A stretch of 64,000 nt of DNA from Gemmatimonadota bacterium (GTDB lineage: Bacteria > Gemmatimonadota > Gemmatimonadetes > Palauibacterales > Palauibacteraceae): the NCBI GenBank assembly GCA_022820995.1, contig JAJEEM010000004.1, positions 1 through 64,000 of the forward strand. Reading direction: 5' to 3'. Position numbers and translations under genes: made by a program. The notes below the pieces were generated by a model. That model saw nothing but the letters and a program-made list of their open reading frames with translations, was not told the DNA's origin and searched no databases. Numbering within the stretch: position 1 is the stretch's first letter; every line of letters starts with the position of its first letter. This document shows positions 8,501 to 16,324 of the stretch, piece by piece.

Positions 8501-9395
8501 AGCCGCCGCCGTCTCCTCCGTCGCCCTCGTTGAACGCGTTCAGGTAGAGTTCGTCGGCCTCCCCCCTTTCGAGCCGCACGACGCCGTCCGCCCGCCACGC
8601 GAGTTCGTAGTGGTCGGCGAAGCGCTCCACGACCTCGAATTCCCGTCCCGTGCGCCGCACCGTGTTCGGGAAGGCGACCTCGTCCCCGGGAAAGAGATCG
8701 AGCACGGAGCGGCCCTTGTACCGCGTGAGATAAAGGTCGAGATCCCCGTCCCCGTCGATGTCGGCCAGCGCGCTCGACATCCCTCCCCGCGAGTCCCGCA
8801 GTCCCGCGTCCGGCGCTTCCGCGAAACGCCCCTCTCCATCGTTGAGGAAGAGGGACTTCGGACCCTCGATGGAGGTGAGCAGGAGGTCCAGGTCGCCGTC
8901 TCCGTCCACGTCCACGAGCGTGGCGCCGGTCGAGAACCGATCCCCGGCGGCGACCCCGTTCTCCGCAGCCGCCTCCCGGAACCGCCAGTCCCCCAGGTTG
9001 AGGTAGAGGGCGTTGGGCCCCTCGAGACGAGCGAGGTAGAGGTCCGGCAGGCCGTCCCCGTTCACGTCGCCCGCCGCCACTCCCGAGCCGTTGCCGCGCA
9101 TCTGGTTCTCGATGAAGCTCGAATCCGACAGCGCGTTGCCGAAGTCGACCCCGGACCAGGAGGGCGGAACGGAGGTGAATCCCGCTTCGCCACCGTCGAC
9201 CGCCAGGGGCCGCCAGCGGGCGCCTGGCGCCTCCGTCCACTCCACCGGCTGCGCGGGGGCGGAGAAGTCGGTCGGACCGCAGGCTCCGGCCGCGGCCAGC
9301 AGCACGCTGTAAGCGCTACGGCTGGCGATCCGGCGCCCTCCGGACCGTGACGGGTGCGACGCGGGCTTTCGCCGCGGGCTGCCGGGGCGGTTCAT
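5589..9395 (-). CDS. CRTAC1-family FG-GAP/VCBS repeat lipoprotein with two ASPIC/UnbV domains
   Basis: A very large exported protein of 1268 residues from the ATG at 9395, which lies 16 nt after the upstream stop. An upstream in-frame ATG is less likely. The N-terminus is basic, followed by a hydrophobic run and a lipobox (LAAAGAC), so it is probably an outer-membrane lipoprotein. More than a dozen DxDGDGDxDL-type calcium-binding FG-GAP repeats form beta-propeller blades. One ASPIC/UnbV domain lies mid-protein (GVGAMVWLEVERLP to VEWRGGGRSEVRV) and a second closes the C-terminus (GIGAVLRVAYADG to VRWPGGVVERVDV). The chain therefore looks like two CRTAC1 units fused head to tail. It is the last gene of a tight operon with the S9 peptidase and a small membrane protein. 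The ligand or partner is unknown. Confidence 0.85.
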   Translation of the reverse strand: MNRPGSPRRKPASHPSRSGGRRIASRSAYSVLLAAAGACGPTDFSAPAQPVEWTEAPGARWRPLAVDGGEAGFTSVPPSWSGVDFGNALSDSSFIENQMRGNGSGVAAGDVNGDGLPDLYLARLEGPNALYLNLGDWRFREAAAENGVAAGDRFSTGATLVDVDGDGDLDLLLTSIEGPKSLFLNDGEGRFAEAPDAGLRDSRGGMSSALADIDGDGDLDLYLTRYKGRSVLDLFPGDEVAFPNTVRRTGREFEVVERFADHYELAWRADGVVRLERGEADELYLNAFNEGDGGDGGGFRHVPFSSGAFLDADGTPLETAPTEWGLAARFGDLDEDGDPDLYVANDLHSPDRLWINRGDGTFRLPPSHALPTTSASSMAVDFSDVDRDGDADVFVLDMLARDSRSRKTQDPVSRVEHTPPGEAAGAQQVNRNTLLAGRGDGTWAEIGRQAGVEASGWSWSALFLDVDLDGFEDLLIPNGHIRDLMDADTQISIREAGLSGERESTLLYRPLPLHNVAFRNLGGTGFEEVGRAWGVAPEPDVSHGAALADFDGDGDLDAVVNRLGSPALLLRNDAAAPRLAVRLRGEAPNAAGVGAMVWLEVERLPRQTKEVAAGGGYLSGSEALVSFAMGDAAGGTLGVEWRGGGRSEVRVDGPNRLYEVFEMEASEGGGAGTPATAPARASGPWFELDESFGPIHDEPPFAEAARQPLLPLRLSRMGPSVAWHDLDGDGDPDLLMGSGANAAPALFRNDGGTLVRVTLAGPRAPVDQTAVIPLPVADTARVLLGLSSYEAPPAEVTQVPAVVSAAWPAGAMAGVAVTPVNRGVAPGTSGSVGPLAVADYDLDGRLDLFVGSRVMPGGYPLAGPSRLFRGRPGGGFEEDRRDASIFERLGMVTGAVFTDYDADGDPDLALSIEWGPVRLLRNDRGRFSDVTEAVGLSAHVGRWNGVSAGDFDGDGRPDLVAVAWGDNTEYRPTPGAPLELHFGDVDRNGTLDLVEAQRDERLDGVAPLAALGRLAEHIPPVGGRMPTRAAYADADVGEALGAWPEGRLEAAELRHTVFLNRGDRFEAAPLPREAQQAPSLGVLVADANGDGREDLFLSQNFFATDEDTPRYDAGRGLWLEGDGRGGFRAVPGQESGVAAYGDQRGAAAADIDGDGRLDFVLGINGGAARLFRGAGTSPGLRVRLAGPAGNPHGIGAVLRVAYADGLGPAREVRAGSGTGSHDDPVQILGLSGDPVAIEVRWPGGVVERVDVPPGAGEVTVGPPGAGGG

Positions 9396-9411
9396 GAAGC
9401 GTGGGCGACGC

Positions 9412-10029
9412 TCAGAATCCGGAGAGGATGGCATCCGCGCGGCCGACGAGGGCCCGGTTGAGCGACAGCCACGCCTCCACCGTCGCGGGATCCGCCCAGC
9501 CCGAGGCGGCCGCCGCAGCCAGTCCCGAACTTCCCGGCCAGGGGCGACGCTCGGCGAACTCGATCACGTCCTCGAAGGCGGAGAACACGGTGGGGTCCAC
9601 CTCGGCCCCGACCGAGGCGAGACGCTCGGAAACGGCGCGCCACTCCGCCCGCGTCGCGGCGTCCACGGCCAACTGGGGCAGGCGGACGGCGCCGGCCAGA
9701 GAGCCGCCCAGCGGGTCGGCGGAGCCCGCCGAAGCCCCGGGCACGACCCAGGTCACGATCTGCCCCTCGAGCCCGAAGCGCCGAAACTCCTGCAGGCGGT
9801 AGAAGAGGGCGAGGGCGAGTTCGCGCTGCAGTTGCGCGGATTCGTCCGCGGCCTGCGTGAGTCGGCCAAGGCGCTCGTCCTGCCGCTCGGCCATCCCGGC
9901 CAGGATGTCCGCCGCCGCGCCACCGCCGTCCGCGCCCTCACCGCCGAAACCGCCCAGCGCGGCCCCGGCGGCACCACCCACGGCGACGCCGACCAGAAGA
10001 CCCAGCGCCGCGGCGCGGGCCGGCTTCAC
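9412..10029 (-). CDS. Small membrane-anchored protein of unknown function
   Basis: A 205-residue protein starting at a GTG that overlaps the stop of the S9 peptidase gene (GTGA), so translation is probably coupled. A basic start (VKPARAAAL) is followed by one glycine- and alanine-rich hydrophobic segment (residues about 7-27), either a signal anchor or an uncleaved signal. The remainder is mostly helical and charged (QRELALALFYRLQEFRRFG) with no motif I recognise. It sits between the peptidase and the FG-GAP lipoprotein and is probably co-expressed with both at the envelope. An accessory or structural role is only a guess. Confidence 0.65.
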   Translation of the reverse strand: MKPARAAALGLLVGVAVGGAAGAALGGFGGEGADGGGAAADILAGMAERQDERLGRLTQAADESAQLQRELALALFYRLQEFRRFGLEGQIVTWVVPGASAGSADPLGGSLAGAVRLPQLAVDAATRAEWRAVSERLASVGAEVDPTVFSAFEDVIEFAERRPWPGSSGLAAAAASGWADPATVEAWLSLNRALVGRADAILSGF

Positions 10030-12596
10030 GGCGAGTCGGTCGTCGTGCGCGCGGCGTCCGTCCCGGCACCCTTCACGTACTGGTCGAACCAGTCGATCCA
10101 GCGCGCCCACATGTCGAGGTTGTTCTCGATCGCGCGCGGCGTGTGCGACTCGAAGGGGTACTCGAACAGCGCCGCCGTCTTCCCCAGCCCCGTGAGCGCC
10201 TGGATCATGCGCCTCGACTGGATGGGGTAGGTGCCCGAGTTGTTGTCGTCCGCCCCGTGGTACAGGAGGAGCGGGGTGTTGATCTGGTCCGCCTTGAAGA
10301 ACGGGGACATCTCCATGTACACGTGCGGCGCCTCCCAGATGTCGCGCGGCTCGGCCTGGAAGCCCATCGGCGTGAGCGAGCGGTTGTAGGCGCCGTCCCC
10401 CGCGATCCCCGCCTTGAAGAAGGGCGTGTGGGCGAGGAAGTTCGCGGTCGCGAAGGCGCCGTAGCTGTGGCCGCCGTGCCCGATCCGGTCCATGTCGACG
10501 ACCCCGAGCCCGTCGACTGCGCGGATCGCCGCGTACATCCCGTCGACCATGTTCGAGATGTAGTAGTCGTTGTAGTTCTCGCCCACGATCGGGATATCGG
10601 GGTAGACGAGCGCGTACCCCTGGGTGAGCCAGATATCGGACCAGCGCAGCCAGGTCAGATTCGTGTACGCATTGAGGTTGCGCGCGCGGATCGTCGCGTT
10701 GTCGAAGTCGTCCTCGCTCCGGTACTCGCGGGGATAGGTCCAGAAGATGGCGGGCACCCGCGTGCCTTCGACGTAGTCGACCGGCAGCGACACCCGCCCC
10801 TGGATCTCGAGCCCGTCGCGGCGGGTGAACTCGAAGTCGATGCGGCGCGCGGCGGTGAGCTGCGGGAACGGATCCACGTTCCGCGTCAGATTCTCCATCC
10901 CGCCGCCCCGGGTCCACAGGTGGCTGTCCGGGAACGTGTTCTTCCCTTCCCGGCTCACGACCATCCTCTCCAGATCGGCGTCCAGCGGAACCAGCGGCTG
11001 GTCGAAGCTGTCGCGCGATCCCTCGAACAGGCGCTCCGTGGCCCCGTCGGGGATCGACACCCGGTCGACGAAGGGCTGCGGCCGGAAGTCCTCCTTCCAG
11101 CCATCGCCGCGCAGGTAGGCGCTGCCCCCATCGGAAGACACCCACGCGTACTCGAGCCCGTTCCCGTTCCGTGCCGTGAGGAGGTCGCCCGGGAGTTCGA
11201 GCGCGTCGCCGGGATCGTGGAAGGGGACGAGCGTGTGTCCTTCCGGATCGCTCCCGCCCAGCCCGTAGTGCACGAGCGCGGCGTCCCCGCCCCGGCGCAC
11301 GGCGGCGAAGGCGTGGCGGCCGTCCGCGGAGTAGGTGACGTCGGAGATCCGGTCCTCGCTCGTCGCCACGACCTCCGCATCTCCATCGAACGGCGCGCGC
11401 AGCAGCATGATCCGGTCGGGACGGTCTTCGCCGTCTTCGCCCTCACCCGCCTCCGCATCCTCCCCGCCCGCGTCGTCTCCGGCCTCCGCGCGCTGCAGGT
11501 AGGAGATCCCGCTCCCGTCCGGACGCCACGACCATGCGCGCGGGTCGTTGCCTCCGCCGCCGCCGCCGCCGCGACCGCTCTCCCGCAGTTCGCGCTCTTC
11601 CAGGGTCGCGAGCACGTCCCCGCTCTCCACGTCGAGCACCTCGGTGACGCGCGGGAAGCCGGTGTAGCTCGCGATGTAGGAGAAGGGACGCGTGAGGCGC
11701 GTCGCGATCACGTGACGTCCGTCGGGGCTCACCGACAGCGACTCCCACATGCCCGGCTCGCCGACCGCCCGGGGCGACCGGCCGGGCGCCAGTTCCACGA
11801 TCTGGCTGCGCGTGTAGTGCTCGAACAGGTCCGCGCCGTGCGCGTCCTCCAGCAGGAAAGGCATCGTGCGCGTCGGGGTCGCCTCCGCCCGCGTGTGGCG
11901 GATCGTCGGTCCCGACGGCAGCGCCGGAGCGGGCGGCGAGGATCCGCGGTCCGCCGGCGCCGCCAGCGTGAGGAGCAAACCCGAAGCCGTCCACTGCAGC
12001 ATGCGCGACGGTGCGGACCCCTGCCCCCGCGACGAGGTTCCGATGGAGCTGATCACATGGACGTCGCCGGCTGGCGTCACACTGCCGTCGCCCGTCTCGG
12101 CGATCCAGACCTCCGTGCGCTCCTCGAGGTGCGCGAGGAAGGCGAGCCTCGATCCGTCCGGCGACCACATGAGGTCGCTCACGTAGATCCCGTCGGGCAG
12201 TTCCACGTCCGTAAAGGCGCGCGCGCTCAGCGAGTAGAAGCGGAAGCCGTACAGGCCGTAGATGTCGAGGTGCCACGGACGGTCCGTGCGCGCCCGGAGC
12301 TCCAGCATTCCCAGGCGCAGCGTCTCCTCCCCCACCTCGGCCAGCGTCGAAAGCTCGGTGGAGAGCGGGACGACGAAGTGGTCGCCGTCCGGACTCACAT
12401 GGTCCAGCGTCGCGTAGTTGGGGTCGGTCGCGAAGAGGTCCTGCACCGTCGCATCGGGCAGGATGTACCCCTGCGGGACGTCGAGCCCGGCCGCTCCTTC
12501 TTCCTCCTCCTGGGCTGCGAGAGGCGCCGTCAGCGACACCGGAACCGCCACCGCGAGGACCAACAGAACCGGACGAAGATTGCCGAAGAGCCTCAT
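10026..12596 (-). CDS. Exported S9 family prolyl oligopeptidase-type serine peptidase
   Basis: An 856-residue peptidase. AGGAGG sits 8 nt before the ATG at 12596, which fixes the start. The signal peptide (MRLFGNLRPVLLVLAVAV...) probably ends at the alanine-rich AAQ. The first two thirds are WD-like propeller blades (VSPDGDHFVV, WSPDGSRLAFLAH, VSPDGRHVIATR). The C-terminal alpha/beta hydrolase carries the nucleophile in GGHSYGAF (Ser711), an Asp in HGADDNNSG and a His in FESHTPRA, so the triad is intact. Such enzymes cleave oligopeptides or remove dipeptides or acyl-amino acids in the periplasm. A glutamate run follows the cleavage site, and a glycine/asparagine-rich linker (GGGGGGGND) interrupts the propeller. 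It leads the operon. Confidence 0.9.
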   Translation of the reverse strand: MRLFGNLRPVLLVLAVAVPVSLTAPLAAQEEEEGAAGLDVPQGYILPDATVQDLFATDPNYATLDHVSPDGDHFVVPLSTELSTLAEVGEETLRLGMLELRARTDRPWHLDIYGLYGFRFYSLSARAFTDVELPDGIYVSDLMWSPDGSRLAFLAHLEERTEVWIAETGDGSVTPAGDVHVISSIGTSSRGQGSAPSRMLQWTASGLLLTLAAPADRGSSPPAPALPSGPTIRHTRAEATPTRTMPFLLEDAHGADLFEHYTRSQIVELAPGRSPRAVGEPGMWESLSVSPDGRHVIATRLTRPFSYIASYTGFPRVTEVLDVESGDVLATLEERELRESGRGGGGGGGNDPRAWSWRPDGSGISYLQRAEAGDDAGGEDAEAGEGEDGEDRPDRIMLLRAPFDGDAEVVATSEDRISDVTYSADGRHAFAAVRRGGDAALVHYGLGGSDPEGHTLVPFHDPGDALELPGDLLTARNGNGLEYAWVSSDGGSAYLRGDGWKEDFRPQPFVDRVSIPDGATERLFEGSRDSFDQPLVPLDADLERMVVSREGKNTFPDSHLWTRGGGMENLTRNVDPFPQLTAARRIDFEFTRRDGLEIQGRVSLPVDYVEGTRVPAIFWTYPREYRSEDDFDNATIRARNLNAYTNLTWLRWSDIWLTQGYALVYPDIPIVGENYNDYYISNMVDGMYAAIRAVDGLGVVDMDRIGHGGHSYGAFATANFLAHTPFFKAGIAGDGAYNRSLTPMGFQAEPRDIWEAPHVYMEMSPFFKADQINTPLLLYHGADDNNSGTYPIQSRRMIQALTGLGKTAALFEYPFESHTPRAIENNLDMWARWIDWFDQYVKGAGTDAARTTTDSP

Positions 12597-12692
12597 TGCC
12601 TGCCTCCTGGGGCGAGTGGGGGGACGAAGGTCAAGCTGGAACGCCGTGACGACCCGCCGCAAGCGGCTGTCCCGGGCGCGCCCCACGCGGCG

Positions 12693-13070
12693 TCAGCCGT
12701 CTGGACCCTCTCGCTGCAACCGTTCGAGAATCGCTCGATCGAGCACGGACCGAACCTCGGGGGAAACGGTCCGCAAGCGGAGCGCGGCCATGAACCGCAA
12801 CGCCCCCATCCGAAGGAACAGTTTCCCCAGGAATTCGTCCGCAAAGCCGCTCGAGACGACGGATATGCCACCAAAATCCACGTTGACCGGGCAATCCGGA
12901 CAGGTGGAAACGAGGTTCTCGAGCTTCAAACGGACCTGTTTGCCGGCGGACCTGGATCCGACCGACGCGGCCTCCCGCCTAACGACGAAGTTAAGGACAT
13001 CCTTCGTGTCGTCGCCGTGGCGGCCTTCCACAGCGGTCTCGGCGCGATCCTGTAGATTCTCGGGACTCAT
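12693..13070 (-). CDS. STAS-like DUF4325 domain protein
   Basis: A 125-residue protein. Residues about 60-95 hold the signature VNVDFGGISVVSSGFADEF followed by LGKLF, which matches the STAS-like domain of DUF4325. That domain often accompanies histidine-kinase-like ATPases and has been proposed to act in signalling partner switches. No kinase-like ATPase lies next to it here, so its partner must be elsewhere or absent. The start at 13070 lacks a strong ribosome site. It diverges from the lipoprotein gene at 13200, with two small palindromes between them. Confidence 0.75.
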   Translation of the reverse strand: MSPENLQDRAETAVEGRHGDDTKDVLNFVVRREAASVGSRSAGKQVRLKLENLVSTCPDCPVNVDFGGISVVSSGFADEFLGKLFLRMGALRFMAALRLRTVSPEVRSVLDRAILERLQREGPDG

Positions 13071-13163
13071 GGCCGCAGTGTGAGAGACGATGGTTCGGCT
13101 CGTACGGGGCGGGCCCGAAACGGCCTGCGAGCTTTCGCCGTTTACGCGTACAGGTCAACATAT

Positions 13164-13189
13164 CGATCCGAATCGTGATCATCATGATC
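13164..13189. promoter_or_regulatory. Short palindromes in a divergent intergenic region
   Basis: CGATCCGAATCG (CGAT/ATCG arms, 13164-13175) and GATCATCATGATC (6-bp arms around one base, 13177-13189) lie back to back. They end just before the GAGGG ribosome site of the gene starting at 13200, and between it and the divergent DUF4325 gene. The position suits an operator, but the arms are short and chance is possible. Confidence 0.3.
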
Positions 13190-13199
13190 TTGAGGGAAT

Positions 13200-13691
13200 A
13201 TGACGAACATGGCGAAGTTGTGCCTGTGCTTCGCCGTGTGGGCGGGCTCGGGGTGCGGATCGGACACCACCCGGTTGACGGAGGCGCACGCCGCGGCGAT
13301 TCGCGACAGCGTGTCGGTGGCGATGGAGGAGTTTCGGAACCTCGGCGCGGCGGCGGATTGGGAGGCCGCGGGTAATTTCTATTCGGAGTCCCCGGCGTTC
13401 CGCTTCTACGAGAACGGGGAATTGCGCTACGAGTCCGCCGACGACGTACGCGCCGCCCTCGCGGGTCTCGGTCCGGGGATGCGGGTCACGACGGAATACT
13501 CGGAGACGGACATCGAGCCGCTGGCGCCCGGCCTTGCACACGTGCGGTCCCGCTTTGAGAGCACCCTCATCGGGGAGGGTGGATTCGAGTTCACCTACGG
13601 GGGCGCCGTGACCATGCTGTGGGTCCACGAGACGGGAGGGTGGCGGATCCTGTCCGGTCACTCCTCGGCTCCCGTTCCGCGCGGAGGTTAG
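13200..13691 (+). CDS. NTF2-like (SnoaL/DUF4440-type) lipoprotein
   Basis: A 163-residue lipoprotein. GAGGG precedes the ATG, and the short hydrophobic start ends in a lipobox (WAGSGC). The mature part follows the SnoaL/DUF4440 pattern. There is an N-terminal helix (AAIRDSVSVAMEEFRNLGAA), a segment ending FYSESPAFRFYENGELRYES, then strands ending in a tryptophan-containing strand (TMLWVHETGGWRILSGHSS). Members of this NTF2-like group bind small hydrophobic ligands or serve as secreted accessory domains. No catalytic residues can be assigned. The next gene starts 3 nt downstream, so the two are probably co-transcribed. Confidence 0.7.
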   Translation: MTNMAKLCLCFAVWAGSGCGSDTTRLTEAHAAAIRDSVSVAMEEFRNLGAAADWEAAGNFYSESPAFRFYENGELRYESADDVRAALAGLGPGMRVTTEYSETDIEPLAPGLAHVRSRFESTLIGEGGFEFTYGGAVTMLWVHETGGWRILSGHSSAPVPRGG

Positions 13692-13694
13692 GCC

Positions 13695-14261
13695 ATGGAA
13701 GGCGTTCCCCCTGAAAGCGGCGCTGCGACCCGGGATGTCGTCGAGTCTCTCGTCCGGAAGGGGATGGCCGCGCGGCGGGCGGACCGGACGGACGAGGCGA
13801 TGCGGCACATGAAGGCGGCCGTGGCGCTCGCCCGCTTCGGCGACGACCCCGTCGCGCTCGCCCGCGCGCTTCACGGACAGGCGAACGTCGAGCGGGACAT
13901 GGGGCGGCTCGATATGGCCGTGCGCCTCTACCTCGAAGCCGTCCCGCACTGCCGGCGCGGGGACGATCGGCTCGTTCACGCCCACATCGTGCGCCACCTG
14001 GGGGATGTCCTCCGAGAGATGGGCGAGCTCGAGAAGGCGCGCCGGTGCTATGCGGAGGTGATGCCGCTGTACCGGGCGGATCCGGCTGCCCCGCCGCTCG
14101 ACGTGGCCAATGCCGCGCGGTCCGCGGCCATCCTGTGCGAGGCGCTCGACGAGGCCGACCAGGCCCGCCAACTGTGGCACGTGGCCCACGGCCTGTACCG
14201 GGAGGCGGGCGTCGAGGCCGGCGTGTCCGAGAGCGCGGCCCGCCTCGAACGGCTCGGCTGA
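13695..14261 (+). CDS. Tetratricopeptide repeat protein
   Basis: A 188-residue soluble helical protein without a signal peptide. Repeated TPR-type helix pairs are visible: GMAARRADRTDEAMRHMKAA, ALARALHGQANVERDMGRLD, LGDVLREMGELEKARRCYAE, then a capping region rich in Ala and Leu. TPR arrays act as protein-binding scaffolds. It follows the NTF2-like lipoprotein by 3 nt. A cytoplasmic adaptor role is the most that can be inferred. Confidence 0.75.
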   Translation: MEGVPPESGAATRDVVESLVRKGMAARRADRTDEAMRHMKAAVALARFGDDPVALARALHGQANVERDMGRLDMAVRLYLEAVPHCRRGDDRLVHAHIVRHLGDVLREMGELEKARRCYAEVMPLYRADPAAPPLDVANAARSAAILCEALDEADQARQLWHVAHGLYREAGVEAGVSESAARLERLG

Positions 14262-14382
14262 CGACCGCCGGAGCCGACGGCCAGCGCCCCTCCGTCTTGC
14301 CAGAGAGAGACGTTTCGACCACCCTGAATCGGATGGGCGGCCTCGATCCGCCGCGAGGGAAATATCCGAGGAGGGCGTGCAA

Positions 14383-15747
14383 ATGCTGCGGAATCACGGT
14401 CTGAACCGTCGGGCGTTTCTCAAGAGCACGGGAGCCACCGCCGTTCTGGGCGCCGTGGGCGCGCGTTCGGCGCTTGCGAGCGAGGTGGCCGCGACCGATG
14501 TCGCACCGGCCGGGCTCGGCGTCGCCGGCGAGGAATTCGACTTCGACGAAATCTACGACCGCCGCGGAACCGACTGCGTCAAGTGGGACCGCGCCATCGA
14601 GCAGTTCGGCCCGGATCTCGAGGTCGGCATGGGGATCGCGGACATGGACTTCCGCGCGGCGCCGTGCATCACCCGGGCGATCGCCGAGCGCTCCGCACAT
14701 GAGAACTGGGGCTACCAGCACCGCGACAGCTCCTTCACGGACGCCGTCGTGGCCTGGAACCAGCGCCGCTACGACCTCGACATCGACCCCTCCACCATCG
14801 TCTGGACGAGCGGCGTCCACCCGGGAATCATCGCGGGACTGCACACCTTCGCGCCTCCCGGCAGCCGGGTCCTCATGACGACCCCCACGTACAACGGCTT
14901 CTACTCGGACCTGCGCTTCGCGCGGAACGTCGCCGAGGACAGCGAGATGAAGGTCGTCGACGGCGTCTACGAGATCGACTGGGACGACTTCGAGCGCCGG
15001 GTGCAGCGCGTCCACGCCTTCATCCTCTGCAACCCGCAGAACCCGACCGGAAACTGCTGGTCGGCGGAAGACATGACCCGCATGGGCGAGATCTGTCTCG
15101 AGCACGGCGTGCCCGTGCTCTCCGACGAGATCCACTGCGATTTCGTGACGAAGGGACAGAAGTACACGCCGTTCGCCAGCCTCGACCCGAAGATCGTCGA
15201 CAACAGCGTCACCTTCAAATCCAACAGCAAGACTTTCAGCCTCGCCGCCAACAAGGTCGCCTGGTACTTCTCCACCAACCCCGCCTTCATGACGCGCCTG
15301 CGCCAGTACACGCGGGCGGACCTCAGCACGCTGGGCATGTACGCCGCCCGCGCCGCCAACAACGAGGGCGACGAATGGCTCGACCAGCTCCTCGTCTACC
15401 TCGACGGCAACCACGACCTCACCGAATCCTACATTCGCGGGAACGTGCCGGGCGTGACGTACACGAAGGCGCAGGGGACCTTCCTCGCGTGGCTCGACAT
15501 GAGCGGGTTGATGGACCGGATCGACGCGCAGGGGAAGGCGGACTACGAGAACCGGACGGCCGCGGAGCCGGTGTCGCCGGAGAGCATCCTGCAGCGCTGG
15601 CTCGCCGAGAACGCGCGCATCTATCTCAACAACGGGCCCAGCTACGGGACCGGCGGCGAAGGGCACATGCGGATGAACATCGCGACCTCGCGCACGCTCG
15701 TGCAGCGCGCCCTCGACAACCTTTCCACTGCCGTCGCGGAGCTCTAG
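14383..15747 (+). CDS. Tat-exported MalY/PatB-family PLP-dependent C-S lyase
   Basis: A 454-residue fold type I PLP enzyme. GAGGAGGG precedes the ATG at 14383, and the N-terminus carries a twin-arginine signal (LNRRAFLKSTGATAVLG). The body follows the MalY/PatB cystathionine beta-lyase family: MGIADMDFRAAP, GVHPGIIAGLHTF, NPQNPTGNCW, SDEIHCDF and the PLP lysine in SNSKTFSLAANK (Lys283). The family usually cleaves C-S bonds of cystathionine or cysteine conjugates in the cytoplasm. A Tat signal implies a folded, cofactor-loaded enzyme sent to the periplasm, which is unusual. The substrate could equally be another amino acid, since the class I/II aminotransferase fold alone does not settle it. 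Confidence 0.85.
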   Translation: MLRNHGLNRRAFLKSTGATAVLGAVGARSALASEVAATDVAPAGLGVAGEEFDFDEIYDRRGTDCVKWDRAIEQFGPDLEVGMGIADMDFRAAPCITRAIAERSAHENWGYQHRDSSFTDAVVAWNQRRYDLDIDPSTIVWTSGVHPGIIAGLHTFAPPGSRVLMTTPTYNGFYSDLRFARNVAEDSEMKVVDGVYEIDWDDFERRVQRVHAFILCNPQNPTGNCWSAEDMTRMGEICLEHGVPVLSDEIHCDFVTKGQKYTPFASLDPKIVDNSVTFKSNSKTFSLAANKVAWYFSTNPAFMTRLRQYTRADLSTLGMYAARAANNEGDEWLDQLLVYLDGNHDLTESYIRGNVPGVTYTKAQGTFLAWLDMSGLMDRIDAQGKADYENRTAAEPVSPESILQRWLAENARIYLNNGPSYGTGGEGHMRMNIATSRTLVQRALDNLSTAVAEL

Positions 15748-15790
15748 CGGGAGCCTGGCGGCGACACGGAAGGCAACAGGCAAGTCCGGC

Positions 15791-16204
15791 GTGGCGCGCG
15801 CGGTCGCCTCCTTCGAGGTCACTGGATGGGACCAGGGCGAACCGGAGTCCGGCGACGGGGGGCCGACCCTCTCGCACGCCACCGTCCTGAAGCGGTTCGG
15901 GGGGGACCTCGTGGCGGAGAGCGAGGCCCGGCTGCTCATGTGCCAGGCGGATGTGGCGGATATCACCGCGGGAGCGGGCTACATCGCTCGCGAGGTCGTG
16001 CGGGGCACGCTCGGCGGACGGGAGGGAACGTTCGTCATGCAGCATTGGGGGCTGAGCGCGAGCGGCCGCGAGCAGACGGGCGGACAGATCGTGCCGGGTT
16101 CGGCGACCGGCGATCTGACGGGACTGACGGGTTCCGTCGAGATCGCCGTCGACGGCGACGGCGCGCACACGTTGACGATCGACTACGAACTGCCGGACGC
16201 GTGA
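15791..16204 (+). CDS. DUF3224 family protein
   Basis: A 137-residue protein matching the DUF3224 beta-barrel pattern. ASFEVTGWDQGEP opens the domain, LKRFGGDLVAES follows, then GTLGGREGTFVMQHWG and IVPGSATGDLTGLTG, all typical of the family. No signal peptide is visible and the function of the family is unknown. The start at 15791 (GTGGCGCGCG region) has no strong ribosome site. It lies 43 nt after the PLP lyase on the same strand and may be transcribed with it. Confidence 0.75.
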   Translation: MARAVASFEVTGWDQGEPESGDGGPTLSHATVLKRFGGDLVAESEARLLMCQADVADITAGAGYIAREVVRGTLGGREGTFVMQHWGLSASGREQTGGQIVPGSATGDLTGLTGSVEIAVDGDGAHTLTIDYELPDA

Positions 16205-16324
16205 GCCTGCGGGAGGCGCCGCAGCGCGGCGACGCCTTGCAGCCCGCTTCCGGTTTTGACACCGTGATTTCAGTGCGGTGCCGGACGAGACAGGCCGGCG
16301 TTTCTTCCTGAGAGGGATAGTACG

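Noticed and set aside
10143-13055. A 970-codon plus-strand frame opposite the S9 peptidase
   Set aside because: It has no motifs and crosses the boundary of two real minus-strand genes, so it is a composition artefact.
13591-15966. A 791-codon minus-strand frame across the TPR and PLP-lyase genes
   Set aside because: It spans several real plus-strand genes with ribosome sites and clear domains; the translation is low-complexity.
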